This document shows, in pieces, positions 29,624-43,033 of a stretch of 64,000 bases of DNA. Position numbers and translations under genes: made by a program. This DNA is from Limobrevibacterium gyesilva (GTDB lineage: Bacteria; Pseudomonadota; Alphaproteobacteria; Acetobacterales; Acetobacteraceae), in contig NZ_JAPDNT010000005.1 of NCBI RefSeq assembly GCF_025989185.1, positions 62,001 through 126,000 of the forward strand, given 5' to 3'. The notes below the pieces were generated by a model. It did no database searches. It saw only the letters and a program-made list of their open reading frames with translations, and was not told the DNA's origin. Position 1 is the stretch's first letter, and each line of letters starts with the position of its first letter.

Positions 29624-30499
29624 TCACCCCGGGAGGATGTCGCTGCTATGGTAGCCTTGGGCGAACAGCAGGGCGCGCAACGTGCTGTGGCGAACCTGGG
29701 CCCGGGCCTCGGCGGCGACGATGGGCTTGGCACGGAAGGCCACGCCGAGGCCGGCCTCGCGCAGCATCGCCAGGTCGTTGGCGCCGTCGCCCACCGCCAG
29801 TGTGGCCGACAGCTTCAGGTTCCGGGCGGCCGCCAGCTCGCGCAGGGTCGCAAGCTTGGCGTCGCGATCCAGGATCGGCTCGCCCACTTCGCCGGTCAGC
29901 GCCGCGCCATCGTCCAGCAGCGTGTTGGCGCGATGGACGTCGAAGCCCACCAGCTCGGCCACGCGCCCGGTGAAGAAGGTGAACCCGCCGGAGACCAGCG
30001 CCGTGGTGGCGTTGTGCGCGCGCATGGTCGCCACCAGTTCCCGAGCGCCGGGCATCAGCTCGGTGCGCGCCCAGGTCTTCTCCAGCGCATCCAGGGTCAG
30101 GCCCTTGAGCATGGCGACGCGCTGGCGCAGCGCCTCGGCGAAGTCGATCTCGCCGTTCATGCTCATGCGGGTGATCGCGGCGATGGCGTCTTTCAGGCCC
30201 GCATAGGCGGCGATCTCGTCCAGCGTTTCCGTGGTGACGATGGTGCTGTCCATGTCCGCCACCAGCAGGCCCTTGCGCCGGCCACGGGTCCTGGTCGTGA
30301 TGGCGTCCACGGGGGCGCCGTCCAGCGCCGCTTCCACCTGCGCCGGATCGGGTAGGGCGGGGCAGGGGATGTCGGCGGCCTCGCCCGGGGAGAGGACATC
30401 CGGCGCCCCGCCCTGGATGGCGTCGCGAACGCGCGCAATGATGGCGTCGGAAAGGGTGGTGGCGGTGCGGTCGACGACCAGGGTGAGGACATGGCTCAT
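29624..30499 (-). CDS. serB: Phosphoserine phosphatase
   Basis: 291 residues. HAD motif I is LLVADMDSTIV, with the nucleophile and acid Asp in DMDST; motif II is ALVSGGFTFFTG; motif III-IV is ATLAVGDGANDLAMLREAG. The N-terminal 75 residues are the usual regulatory extension of proteobacterial SerB. It dephosphorylates phosphoserine in the last step of serine synthesis. It is divergent from miaA with only 38 bases between the starts. Confidence 0.95.
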   Translation of the reverse strand: MSHVLTLVVDRTATTLSDAIIARVRDAIQGGAPDVLSPGEAADIPCPALPDPAQVEAALDGAPVDAITTRTRGRRKGLLVADMDSTIVTTETLDEIAAYAGLKDAIAAITRMSMNGEIDFAEALRQRVAMLKGLTLDALEKTWARTELMPGARELVATMRAHNATTALVSGGFTFFTGRVAELVGFDVHRANTLLDDGAALTGEVGEPILDRDAKLATLRELAAARNLKLSATLAVGDGANDLAMLREAGLGVAFRAKPIVAAEARAQVRHSTLRALLFAQGYHSSDILPG

Positions 30500-30537
30500 G
30501 CGGGCCGTATGCGGCGATCGGCGGCGAGGGGCAAGAT

Positions 30538-31497
30538 ATGGCTGAGCTGCCGCACGCGCTGATCATCGCGGGGCCGACCTGCAGCGGCAAGTCGGCGCTC
30601 GCGCTGGACGTGGCCGAACGCCTGGGCGGCACCGTCATCAACACGGATTCCATGCAGGTCTACCGCGAGCTCCGCGTGATCACCGCGCGTCCGTCGGCGG
30701 CGGAGGAGGCGCGCGTGCCGCATGTCCTCTACGGCGTGCGGCCGGCGGCCGAGCCGGGCAGCGCCGCCTGGTGGCGCGGCGAGGCGTTGCGGGAGATGGC
30801 TGCCGCCGAAGCCGCCGGCCGGCTGCCGATCCTGTGCGGCGGCACCGGCATGTATTTCGCGGCCCTGATCGACGGCATCGCGGCGATCCCGGATCCCGGC
30901 GACGCCGCCCGCGCCGAGGCGCGCTGGCTGCTCGCCGAATTCGGGCCGAAGGGCCTGCACGCCTCGCTGGCCAAGGTCGACCAGGCCACCGCGGCGCGGT
31001 TGCGCCCCAGCGACAGCCAGCGCGTGGCCCGCGCCTGGGAAGTGTGGCGCGGCACCGGCCGCGGCCTCGCCGCCTGGCAGGCGCAGGCGACGCAGCCCGC
31101 GCCCTGGCGCTTCTCCGCCATCCTGCTCGACCCGCCCCGCGACGCGCTGCGGGCGGCCATCGCCGGGCGCTTCTCCGCCATGCTGGTCGACGGCGCGCTG
31201 GACGAGGTGCGCAGCCTGCTCGCCCTGAAGCTTGATCCCGCGCTGCCGGCCATGCGCGCGCATGGCGTGCCCGAACTGGCCGCCCATCTGCGTGGCGAGA
31301 TCACCCTGGCCGAGGCAGCGCGCCGGGCCGAGCTGGCGACCGGCCAGTACACCAAGCGCCAGGCCACCTGGTTCCGCCACCGCCGCCTCGCAGATCCGGC
31401 TCGCACGCATACGATCCATGCGCGAATTGCGGGCCTAAAGCAATTTTCGGAAAGCCAAAAGGCTGATTTGTTCTCTTTTATTCAAGTGGTGGGTTGA
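30538..31497 (+). CDS. miaA: tRNA dimethylallyltransferase
   Basis: 319 residues. P-loop GPTCSGKS at residues 12-19, NTDSMQVYREL and GGTGMYFAAL are the conserved family blocks, and RQATWFRHR near the C terminus is the tRNA-binding motif. MiaA adds a dimethylallyl group to A37 of tRNAs that read UNN codons. The last 60 bases are unusually AT-rich. It ends 34 bases before the ilvB start, an arrangement common in alphaproteobacteria. Confidence 0.95.
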   Translation: MAELPHALIIAGPTCSGKSALALDVAERLGGTVINTDSMQVYRELRVITARPSAAEEARVPHVLYGVRPAAEPGSAAWWRGEALREMAAAEAAGRLPILCGGTGMYFAALIDGIAAIPDPGDAARAEARWLLAEFGPKGLHASLAKVDQATAARLRPSDSQRVARAWEVWRGTGRGLAAWQAQATQPAPWRFSAILLDPPRDALRAAIAGRFSAMLVDGALDEVRSLLALKLDPALPAMRAHGVPELAAHLRGEITLAEAARRAELATGQYTKRQATWFRHRRLADPARTHTIHARIAGLKQFSESQKADLFSFIQVVG

Positions 31498-31531
31498 CGC
31501 AGTGCAACGTGGCGGATTAGGTGATGCGATC

Positions 31532-33370
<1,839 letters not shown>

Positions 33371-33421
33371 CACGCCGGGGCTAGACCGGATTCACCTTTC
33401 CCTCAAGCAGCGAAGACCCAC

Positions 33422-34991
<1,570 letters not shown>

Positions 34992-35184
34992 AGGCAAGGC
35001 GAGGGGCCTTGCCCCTCGACCCCAGTCAAGGCGAAGCCTTGACAATCCTGGACTCTCTTGGCTGCGTCAGCGTCCTTCAGTTGATATCAACTGAAGGTCG
35101 TCGATCCAGCCAAGAGAGTAATGGTTTCCAAAGGCCCATGACCTTTGGCGGGTCCAGGGCAGCGCCCTGGACTTTCTTTTTCAC
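34992..35184. repeat. Palindrome-mosaic intergenic element, copy 1 (with ilvC terminator)
   Basis: This gap between convergent ilvC and the dehydrogenase is packed with perfect hairpins: 35000-35007/35011-35018 (CGAGGGGC arms), 35025-35032/35036-35043 (GTCAAGGC arms), the 68-base hairpin 35052-35119, 35128-35134/35142-35148 (CCAAAGG arms) and 35152-35160/35164-35172 (GTCCAGGGC arms). The last is followed by TTTCTTTTT, so it can terminate ilvC. The right half closely resembles part of the element at 52838-52962. Confidence 0.85.
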
Positions 35185-36177
35185 CTAAGGCGCATTCCGC
35201 CCCAACACCTCAGGGTTCACGGTGTACCCGGGGTCGATCTTGCCATCGAAGAAGTCCAGCAGGTTCGCCACCGCCCGGCGCGACATCTTCGCGTAGCATT
35301 CCAGCGGCGCCGCCGCGTTATGCGGGCTCAGCACCACGTTGGGCAGCGTCAGCAGCGGGCTCGCGGTATCCAGCGGCTCGCGTACCAGCACGTCCAGCCC
35401 GGCCGCCTCGATCGTTCCGTTGGCCAGCGCGTCGGCCAGCGCCGCCTCGTCCACGATGCCGCCGCGCGCCGTGTTGATCAGCCATGCCGTCGGCTTCATC
35501 CGCCCCAGGAAATCGGCGTTCACCATGTTGCGGGTCTGGTCGTAGAGCGGGCAGTGCAGCGTCACCACATCCGCCTCCGCTACCGCCGCCATCAGGTCAG
35601 GCGCCGGGATGTGCCCGTCGGCGGCGATGCGCGGGGTGGGGAAGGCGGGGTCGTGCACCATCACCTTCATCCCGAACGCCGAGCACAGCTTCGCCACCCT
35701 TGTGCCGATGCGGCCATAGCCAACCACCAGCACGCTCCGCTCGGACAACTCGTGCATCCGCCGCCCGGTCTGCACCATCCAGGTGCCGGCGCGCACGCTC
35801 GCATCCATTTCCAGCGTCCGCCGCGCCGTCGCCAGCAGCAGCATCATCGCGTGCTCGGCCACCGACAGGTCGTTGGCGCCGTTCACCACGCCCACCAGCA
35901 CGCCCCGCCGTGTGCAACCCGGGATGTCCAACGTGTCGAAGCCCACGCCGAACCGGCTGATCACCCGCAGCCGCGGCGCCCGCGCCAGCAGGTCCGCGTC
36001 CACCCGCTCCAGCCCGACCATCACCCCGTCGGCGTCGCCAATCACCTCGGCCAACTCTTTCTGCAACGGAGGGCCGCGGAAATCCGTGGTCAGGATCCTG
36101 ACATTGATGTCCTTGCGCGCTTCCAGCATGGCCATGGCGGTCGGGTGCAGCGCGCGGCAGAAGACGACGTTGTACAT
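35185..36177 (-). CDS. D-isomer-specific 2-hydroxyacid dehydrogenase
   Basis: 330 residues from ATG 36177. The NAD fold is VLVVGYGRIGTRVAKL; catalytic Arg is in INTARGGIVDE, Glu in the following strand, and His in LSPHNAAAPLE. Related enzymes include phosphoglycerate, glycerate/hydroxypyruvate and lactate dehydrogenases, and the substrate cannot be chosen. It lacks the C-terminal ACT domain of long SerA. The longer open frame upstream is not conserved. It is convergent with ilvC and divergent from the leuA leader. Confidence 0.88.
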   Translation of the reverse strand: MYNVVFCRALHPTAMAMLEARKDINVRILTTDFRGPPLQKELAEVIGDADGVMVGLERVDADLLARAPRLRVISRFGVGFDTLDIPGCTRRGVLVGVVNGANDLSVAEHAMMLLLATARRTLEMDASVRAGTWMVQTGRRMHELSERSVLVVGYGRIGTRVAKLCSAFGMKVMVHDPAFPTPRIAADGHIPAPDLMAAVAEADVVTLHCPLYDQTRNMVNADFLGRMKPTAWLINTARGGIVDEAALADALANGTIEAAGLDVLVREPLDTASPLLTLPNVVLSPHNAAAPLECYAKMSRRAVANLLDFFDGKIDPGYTVNPEVLGRNAP

Positions 36178-36252
36178 GCGTTTCCGGTTCCCTCGGCTTC
36201 TTCGTTGTCGCAATGCTTGCATCATCGGACCGGCGCGGCTAGGGTCCGCGCC

Positions 36253-36378
36253 ATGATTTGCGGCGCCCACATCGCATGCCGTGCCGGCCGTGCGCTCACG
36301 CACGGCGCCGCGCATGCGCGCCTTGGCCGCCTTCCCGCCCTCGGACTGCTCCTTCGACTTAGCCGCCCCTGGGCGTGA
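36253..36378 (+). CDS. Putative leuA leader peptide (41 residues)
   Basis: The frame starts at ATG 36253, with AGGG nine bases upstream, and ends with TGA 114 bases before leuA. Seven of the last 18 residues are Leu (24, 27, 30, 32-34, 36), including three in a row, and four use CTT, a codon rare in the neighbouring genes. This is the layout of amino-acid attenuation leaders in front of leucine genes of proteobacteria. A competing hairpin CCCCTG/CAGGGG (36366-36371/36407-36412) spans the stop, and a strong hairpin follows at 36415-36445. The frame could be chance in GC-rich DNA, but position and Leu run favour function. Confidence 0.55.
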   Translation: MICGAHIACRAGRALTHGAAHARLGRLPALGLLLRLSRPWA

Positions 36379-36414
36379 CGCCGCGCATCTGAACGCCGGC
36401 ATCGCTCAGGGGAT

Positions 36415-36445
36415 CGGGCGCCGTCGCACGTGTGATGGCAGCCCG
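36415..36445 (+). promoter_or_regulatory. Attenuator-like hairpin before leuA
   Basis: CGGGC and GCCGTC (36415-36425) pair with GATGGC and GCCCG (36434-36439, 36441-36445), with one G-T pair and one bulged A, around an 8-base loop. It starts 36 bases after the leader stop and ends 46 bases before the leuA ATG. No T-run follows, so the mechanism (intrinsic, Rho-linked or translational) is open. Confidence 0.45.
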
Positions 36446-36491
36446 CCGTGGCTACAGTCCCATCCAAGAACATGCCCCGAGGACGCCTATC

Positions 36492-38072
36492 ATGAGCATC
36501 GACCATCCGAATTTCGGCAAGCTGGCCGACGACCGCGTCATCATCTTCGACACCACCCTGCGCGACGGCGAGCAGTCGCCCGGCTTCTCCATGAACCTGC
36601 AGGAGAAGCTGCGCATGGCCGAAGCCCTGACCGAACTGGGCGTCGACGTGATGGAGGCCGGCTTCCCCATCGCCTCCCCCGGCGACTTCGAGAGCGTCAA
36701 GGCCATCGCCGAGCTGTACGCCCAGGGCGGCCCCGTCATCTGCGGCCTGGCCCGCACCGGCCGCGACGACATCCTGCGCGCCGCCGAGGCGGTCAAGCCG
36801 GCGCAGCGCAAGCGCATCCACATCTTCCTGAGCACCAGCCCGCTGCACATGAAGTACAAGCTGCGGATGGAGCCCGAGCAGGTGCTGGAGCTGACGGTCA
36901 ACTCCGTTACCCTGGCCCGCCAGCATGCTGACGACGTCGAATGGTCGGCCGAGGACGGCAGCCGCACCGAGCCCGATTTCCTGTGCCGCTGCGTGGAAGC
37001 CGCCATTGCCCACGGCGCCACCACGATCAACATCCCCGATACCGTCGGCTACGCCCTGCCCGAGGACATGGAGCGCATCTTCACCATGCTGCGCAACCGC
37101 GTGCCGGGCGCGGAAAAGGTGATCTTCTCCACCCACAACCACAACGACCTGGGCCTGGCGGTCGCCAACACCATCGCCGCCATCCGCGCCGGCGCCCGGC
37201 AGGTGGAGTGCACCATCAACGGCATCGGCGAACGCGCCGGCAACGCAGCCCTGGAAGAGATCGTCATGGCGATCCGCACCCGCCCGGACTCGGTGCCGTG
37301 CAAGCCGGCCATCGCCACCCAGAACATCCTGAAGACCTCGAAGCTGCTGTCCACCATCACCGGCTTCGACGTGCAGCCGAACAAGGCCATCGTCGGCCGC
37401 AACGCCTTCGCCCACGAATCCGGCATCCACCAGGACGGCGTGCTGAAGAACGCCGCCACCTACGAGATCATGACCCCGGAAAGCGTCGGCTGGACCAAGT
37501 CCAACCTGGTCATGGGCAAGCACTCCGGCCGCGCCGCCTTCCGCGACAAGCTGCGCGCCCTGGGCTATGGCGAAATCGGCGACAACAAGCTGAACGACGC
37601 CTTCCGCCGCTTCAAGGACCTGGCCGACCGCAAGAAGGCCGTCTACGACGAGGACATCTCCGCCCTCGTGGACGATGAGGTGATGCGCGACAACAACCGC
37701 ATCAAGTTCGTGTCGCTGGACGTGCGCGCCGGCAGCAAGACCCCGCCGACCGCGGTGCTGGAACTGGAAGTGGACGGCACGCTGCATACCGCCACCGCCA
37801 CCGGCGACGGCCCGGTGGACGCCACCTTCATCGCCATCCGCTCGATCTTCGCGCATGACGCCACACTGCGCCTGTACTCCGTCGGCGCCGTGACCGAAGG
37901 CACCGACGCCCAGGCCCGCGTGACCGTGCGCCTGGAGGAGGGCGGCAAGATGGTCGACGGCCAGGGGGCCGACACCGACACCATCGTCGCCTCCGCCCGC
38001 GCCTACATCCACGCCCTCAACAAATTGCTGGTCAAGCGCACCCGCACCGAGCCAGCCGCCCTGTCCGCCTGA
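36492..38072 (+). CDS. leuA: 2-Isopropylmalate synthase
   Basis: 526 residues. FDTTLRDGEQSPGFSMN at the N terminus and STHNHNDLGLAVANT supply the metal ligands of the TIM barrel. The C-terminal domain (FVSLDVRAGSKTPPTAVLEL onward) is the leucine-sensing allosteric domain. It condenses acetyl-CoA with 2-oxoisovalerate in the first step of leucine synthesis, using the product of the nearby ilv genes. ATG 36492 has GAGGAC nine bases upstream. A leucine-rich leader and hairpin lie in front. Confidence 0.96.
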   Translation: MSIDHPNFGKLADDRVIIFDTTLRDGEQSPGFSMNLQEKLRMAEALTELGVDVMEAGFPIASPGDFESVKAIAELYAQGGPVICGLARTGRDDILRAAEAVKPAQRKRIHIFLSTSPLHMKYKLRMEPEQVLELTVNSVTLARQHADDVEWSAEDGSRTEPDFLCRCVEAAIAHGATTINIPDTVGYALPEDMERIFTMLRNRVPGAEKVIFSTHNHNDLGLAVANTIAAIRAGARQVECTINGIGERAGNAALEEIVMAIRTRPDSVPCKPAIATQNILKTSKLLSTITGFDVQPNKAIVGRNAFAHESGIHQDGVLKNAATYEIMTPESVGWTKSNLVMGKHSGRAAFRDKLRALGYGEIGDNKLNDAFRRFKDLADRKKAVYDEDISALVDDEVMRDNNRIKFVSLDVRAGSKTPPTAVLELEVDGTLHTATATGDGPVDATFIAIRSIFAHDATLRLYSVGAVTEGTDAQARVTVRLEEGGKMVDGQGADTDTIVASARAYIHALNKLLVKRTRTEPAALSA

Positions 38073-38081
38073 ACGCCGGCG

Positions 38082-38116
38082 CACCGGCCCATCCGGACTG
38101 TCCGGATGGGCCGGTG
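38082..38116. terminator. Perfect hairpin terminator after leuA
   Basis: Two 17-base perfect arms (38082-38098 and 38100-38116, starting CACCGGCCC and ending GGGCCGGTG) meet at one T. It lies ten bases after the leuA stop and 25 bases before the stop of the convergent lipoprotein gene, so it can serve both. No T-run is present. Confidence 0.75.
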
Positions 38117-38141
38117 GCCTGCTGCGGCAACTTCGGAGGGA

Positions 38142-38354
38142 TCAGTGGGCTGTCACCGCGCCGCCCACGGCGCCTATGCCGCCCCCAATCAGGGCGCCCT
38201 TCGCAGGATTGCCATGCGTGACGGCTGCCACGCCCGCACCCGCGCCGGCGCCCATCAGGCCGCCGGTCACGCCGCGCGTCAGCGGATCCGACCCGCAAGC
38301 GGACAGGCCCAGGATCACCAGGCCGCAAATAGCGAATTTCAAAGCATGTCTCAT
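38142..38354 (-). CDS. Small glycine-zipper lipoprotein
   Basis: 70 residues. MRHALKFAICGLVILGLSAC is a type II signal peptide with lipobox LSAC and lipidated Cys20. The mature part is 50 residues with Gly-zipper repeats (GGLMGAGAGAG, ALIGGGIGAVGG), typical of small outer-membrane lipoproteins of the YMGG/Rick_17kDa kind. AGGAG lies eight bases before the ATG. The longer frame upstream is non-conserved. Its role is unknown; envelope association is inferred. Confidence 0.85.
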   Translation of the reverse strand: MRHALKFAICGLVILGLSACGSDPLTRGVTGGLMGAGAGAGVAAVTHGNPAKGALIGGGIGAVGGAVTAH

Positions 38355-38559
38355 CTTATGATCTCCTGTCGCATGATCTCCCGTGAAGGGCATCGGCACC
38401 CTCGGCACCCAGTGTGGCGACACTGCGGCGCTCCCGTGCCGGATCGGAGAAACGTGAAGGCCCTTGTCCGCGCCCGGCCAGGGGGCTAAGCCCACGCCCG
38501 CGGCAACCCCGGGCCATCCCCCGAGGTTCCATCCCGTTGGGCCTGCCACCCCGCCATGA

Positions 38560-39615
<1,056 letters not shown>

Positions 39616-39719
39616 CGCGCCCGTCACGAAGCGCGCCGTACTGAGCCGTTGCCGTCGGCGCCACGACGGCGTCCAATGCGGGTGTGTAATCCTTAGAGCG
39701 CGGGGAGTAGGGCGGAGTC

Positions 39720-40583
39720 GTGATCCGGCTGTCCATCCCGGTCCGGCAGGCATTGGCCAAGCTGACGCTGCCGGTGCTGATCGCCGCGGCATTCGGCCTG
39801 ATGCTGCTCGGCAAGGCCGATGCCCTGCTGGCAGAGCGCGCCCGCATGGCGCTGGCCGACGCGCTGGCGCCCATCTACGGCGTGGTGGCGGAGCCGCTGG
39901 CCCGCGTGCGCGATGCGGTGGACAACGCCCGGAACCTGGTGGCGATCTATCGCGACAACGCCCGCCTGCGCGAGGAGAACGAACGGCTGCGGCGCTGGCA
40001 GGCGGTGGCGCTGGCGCTGGATGCCGAGAACGCCACGCTGAAGGCCAATCTGCGCTGGATCCCCGATCCCACGCCCAGCTATGTCACCGCCCGCGTGGTC
40101 GCCGATGCGGGCGGCGTGTATGCCCGCGCCGTGTTGCTGTCGCTCGGCCCCAATCACGGCATCACCAAGGGCCAGATCGCGCTGGACGACCGTGGTCTCG
40201 TCGGCCGCGTCACCGAGGTCGGCGCCCGCAGCGCCCGGGTGCTGCTGATCACCGACATGAACAGCCGCATCCCCGTCATCCTCGAAAGCAGCCGGGCGCG
40301 CGCCATGCTTGTCGGCACCAATGGCCCCCGCCCGCGGCTGATGTACTGGCCGGAGGGCACCCAGCCGGCCGAAGGCGAGCGCATCGTCACCAGCGCCGAG
40401 GCGAATGCCTTCCCGGCCGGGCTGCCGGTGGGCACCGTCCACTACAGCACCAGCAATGCCCCCGAGGTCGAACCCGCCGCACGGCTGGAGAGGCTCGAGG
40501 TGGTGCGGCTGTTCGACTACGGCCTGCGTGGCGTGGTGGCGCCCGAGACGAGCGCGCCGCGGCCGACGGACCGGCGGCGCTAG
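39720..40583 (+). CDS. mreC: Rod shape-determining protein MreC
   Basis: 287 residues from GTG 39720, preceded by GGGCGGAG. One N-terminal helix (LTLPVLIAAAFGLMLLG) is followed by a coiled coil (RDNARLREENERLRRWQAV) and the MreC beta domains (RVVADAGG, GPNHGITKGQ, RVTEVG). It links MreB to the periplasmic penicillin-binding proteins. It is 104 bases after mreB. Confidence 0.95.
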   Translation: MIRLSIPVRQALAKLTLPVLIAAAFGLMLLGKADALLAERARMALADALAPIYGVVAEPLARVRDAVDNARNLVAIYRDNARLREENERLRRWQAVALALDAENATLKANLRWIPDPTPSYVTARVVADAGGVYARAVLLSLGPNHGITKGQIALDDRGLVGRVTEVGARSARVLLITDMNSRIPVILESSRARAMLVGTNGPRPRLMYWPEGTQPAEGERIVTSAEANAFPAGLPVGTVHYSTSNAPEVEPAARLERLEVVRLFDYGLRGVVAPETSAPRPTDRRR

Positions 40584-40600
40584 CATGGGGGCAGCACCCC

Positions 40601-41149
40601 ATGGATGACCGGCTTCCCGGAATCCGGCCGCGACCCAGCCTGTGGCGGCGGCTGGACATGTCGGCCCGGCGCGGCTTTCCGGCGGCCACCACCGCCTTGC
40701 TGTTGCTGGTCACGGCCGCACCGCTGGGCCTGCCCGGACAGGCGGAGCTGCTGGTGGCGGTGGCGCTAAGCTGTGTCTTCTTTTGGTCGCTGTTCCGTCC
40801 CGCTTCGTTGCCGCCGCCGGTGGTGTTCCTGCTCGGGGTGCTGTGGGACCTGCTGGGCTACGCGCCGCCGGGGGTGGGCGTGCTGATCCTGCTGGTGGTG
40901 CACGGGCTGGCGCTGCGCTGGCGGCGGTTCCTGGTGCGCCAGGGCTTTCTGCTGGTCTGGCTGGTCTTTGTCGGCATCGCCACCGGCGCCGCGGCGGTGG
41001 AATGGGCGCTGAGTTCCCTGCTGATCTTCCGCGTACTGCCGCCGGCGCCCGCCGCGTTCCAGGCGGCGCTGACCGCGGGCCTGTATCCGCCGCTGGCGGT
41101 GCTGCTCACCCGCGCCCACCAGACGCTCGCGGAACCCGGCCTGTCATGA
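40601..41149 (+). CDS. mreD: Rod shape-determining protein MreD
   Basis: 182 residues with five hydrophobic helices (TALLLLVTAAPLGL, LLVAVALSCVFFWSLF, VVFLLGVLWDLLGY and others), the MreD profile. Its stop overlaps the next start (ATGA). ATG 40601 is used; ATG 40658 is a possible shorter start. It lies 17 bases after mreC. Confidence 0.92.
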   Translation: MDDRLPGIRPRPSLWRRLDMSARRGFPAATTALLLLVTAAPLGLPGQAELLVAVALSCVFFWSLFRPASLPPPVVFLLGVLWDLLGYAPPGVGVLILLVVHGLALRWRRFLVRQGFLLVWLVFVGIATGAAAVEWALSSLLIFRVLPPAPAAFQAALTAGLYPPLAVLLTRAHQTLAEPGLS

Positions 41150-43005
41150 GGCGCGAGGCCAAGCGCACCGGCGTCTTCACCCGCCGCGCTCTGCTGGTGG
41201 CGGGCGGGCAGGTTGCGGCGCTCGGGTTCCTGGGCGCCAAGCTGTACCAGGTGCAGGTGATCGAAGGCGACCGCTACGCCACGCTGGCCGAAACCAACCG
41301 CATCAGCGCCCGCCTCATCGCCCCGCCGCGCGGCCGGCTGCTCGACCGGTTCGGCACCGTCGTCGCCGGCAACAAGCTGAACTGGCGCGCCCTGCTGATC
41401 GCCGAGCAGACCGAGGATGTCGGCACCACGCTCTACAATTTCAGCCGCATCGTCCCGCTGGCCGAGCACGAGCGCGCCCGCATCGAGCGTGACCTGCGCC
41501 GCCACCGCCGTTTCATTCCGGTGACCGTGCGCGAGTTCCTGAGCTGGGAAGACATGGCGCGGATCGAGGTCAACGCGCCGGACCTGCCGGGCATCCTGGT
41601 CGATGTGGGCACCACGCGGCAGTACCCGCTCGGCCCGACGCTGGCGCATGTCGTGGGCTATGTGGCGCCCCCGAACGAGAACGACGTCGCCGACGATCCC
41701 ATGCTGGCGCTGCCGGGCATCCGGGTCGGCCGCGCCGGCATGGAGCGCACGCACGACACCAATCTTCGCGGCCGCGCCGGGGCGGTGCAGCTCGAGGTCA
41801 ACGCCGTCGGCCGGGTCATCCGCGAACTCGATCGCCAGGAGGGCACGCCCGGCCAGGACGTGGCGCTCACCATCGACGCCGAACTGCAGAAATCCGTGCT
41901 GCAGCGCCTGGGCGAGGAGAGCGCCAGCGCGGTCGTGATGGACGCCCGCAACGGCGAGGTGCTGGCGATGGCCACCAACCCGTCCTTCGACCCCAGCCTG
42001 TTCAACTCCGGCATCTCGCAGGCGCAATGGGTGCAATGGACCAACAACCGCCGGGCCCCGCTGATCAACAAGGCCGCGGCCGGCCTGTATGCGCCCGGCT
42101 CCACCTACAAGATGGTGGTGGCGCTGGCGGGGCTGGAGGCGAAGGCGATCACCGCGAGCGACCGCGTCAACTGCCCCGGATACCTCGATTACGGCGACCG
42201 CCGCTATCATTGCTGGAGCAAGGGCGGCCACGGCATGCTCGATCTGCACGGGGCCCTGAAGCACAGCTGCGACGTGTTCTTCTATGAAGTGGCCCGCCGC
42301 ACCGGCATCGACCGGATCGCCGCCATGTCCAACCGCTTCGGCCTTGGCACCAAGTTGGGTATCGACCTGCCAGGCGCCCGCCAGGGCTTCGTTCCCACCC
42401 GCGCCTGGCGCACCGCCCAGGGCAAGGCGTGGAACATCGGCGACACCATCGTCTGCGGCATCGGCCAGGGCTATCTTCAGCTCACCCCGCTGTCGCTTGC
42501 CACCATGGCCGCCCGCCTGGCCACCGGCCGCGCCGTGGAGCCGCATTTGACGCGCAGCATCGGCGGCGTCGTGCAGTCCGGCGCGCGGTCCGAGGACTGG
42601 CCGAGTCTCGGCGTGCCCGAACGCGCGCTGCATGCGGTGCGCGAGGGCATGTGGGCCGTGGTGAACGAGCCGCAGGGCACCGCGCCCCTGGCCAGGCTGC
42701 CCATCCAGGGCGTGCAGATGGCGGGCAAGACCGGCTCCGTGCAGATCCGCAACGTCTCCCGCGAGCAGCGCGAGCGCGGCTACAAATCCGAGAACCTGCC
42801 ATGGGAACTCCGCCCGCACGCCCTGTTCGTGGCGTTCGCGCCCTATGACGCGCCGCGCTATGCGCTGGCGCTGGTGGTGGAGCACGGCAATGCCGGCGCC
42901 CAGGCGGCCGCCCCGATCGCGCGCGACATCATGACCGACGTGCTGACGCGCGACCCCGCGGGCCGCAACGAGCCGCCCGGCCAGCGCCTGGCGGACCGCC
43001 GGTGA
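41146..43005 (+). CDS. mrdA: Penicillin-binding protein 2 (elongasome transpeptidase)
   Basis: 619 residues from ATG 41146, coupled to mreD. One helix (LLVAGGQVAALGFLGAKLYQ) anchors it. The dimerisation domain starts at RLIAPPRGRLLDR. The transpeptidase carries Ser319 in APGSTYKMV (S-x-x-K), SCD in KHSCDVFFYE, and KTG in MAGKTGSVQ. It cross-links side-wall peptidoglycan together with RodA, encoded next. Confidence 0.97.
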   Translation: MRREAKRTGVFTRRALLVAGGQVAALGFLGAKLYQVQVIEGDRYATLAETNRISARLIAPPRGRLLDRFGTVVAGNKLNWRALLIAEQTEDVGTTLYNFSRIVPLAEHERARIERDLRRHRRFIPVTVREFLSWEDMARIEVNAPDLPGILVDVGTTRQYPLGPTLAHVVGYVAPPNENDVADDPMLALPGIRVGRAGMERTHDTNLRGRAGAVQLEVNAVGRVIRELDRQEGTPGQDVALTIDAELQKSVLQRLGEESASAVVMDARNGEVLAMATNPSFDPSLFNSGISQAQWVQWTNNRRAPLINKAAAGLYAPGSTYKMVVALAGLEAKAITASDRVNCPGYLDYGDRRYHCWSKGGHGMLDLHGALKHSCDVFFYEVARRTGIDRIAAMSNRFGLGTKLGIDLPGARQGFVPTRAWRTAQGKAWNIGDTIVCGIGQGYLQLTPLSLATMAARLATGRAVEPHLTRSIGGVVQSGARSEDWPSLGVPERALHAVREGMWAVVNEPQGTAPLARLPIQGVQMAGKTGSVQIRNVSREQRERGYKSENLPWELRPHALFVAFAPYDAPRYALALVVEHGNAGAQAAAPIARDIMTDVLTRDPAGRNEPPGQRLADRR

Positions 43006-43033
43006 AAACGCGGACGATGCGAGAATCTGCGAC

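Noticed and set aside
31493-31527. TTGACG near the miaA stop as an ilvB promoter
   Set aside because: At 17-base spacing the -10 would be TTAGGT, a poor match only a few bases from the start codon. Co-transcription with miaA or a promoter inside it is as likely.
40642-41145. Long N-terminal extension of the PBP2 frame
   Set aside because: It is mreD read in another frame. The ATG at 41146 with ATGA overlap gives the normal PBP2 N terminus.
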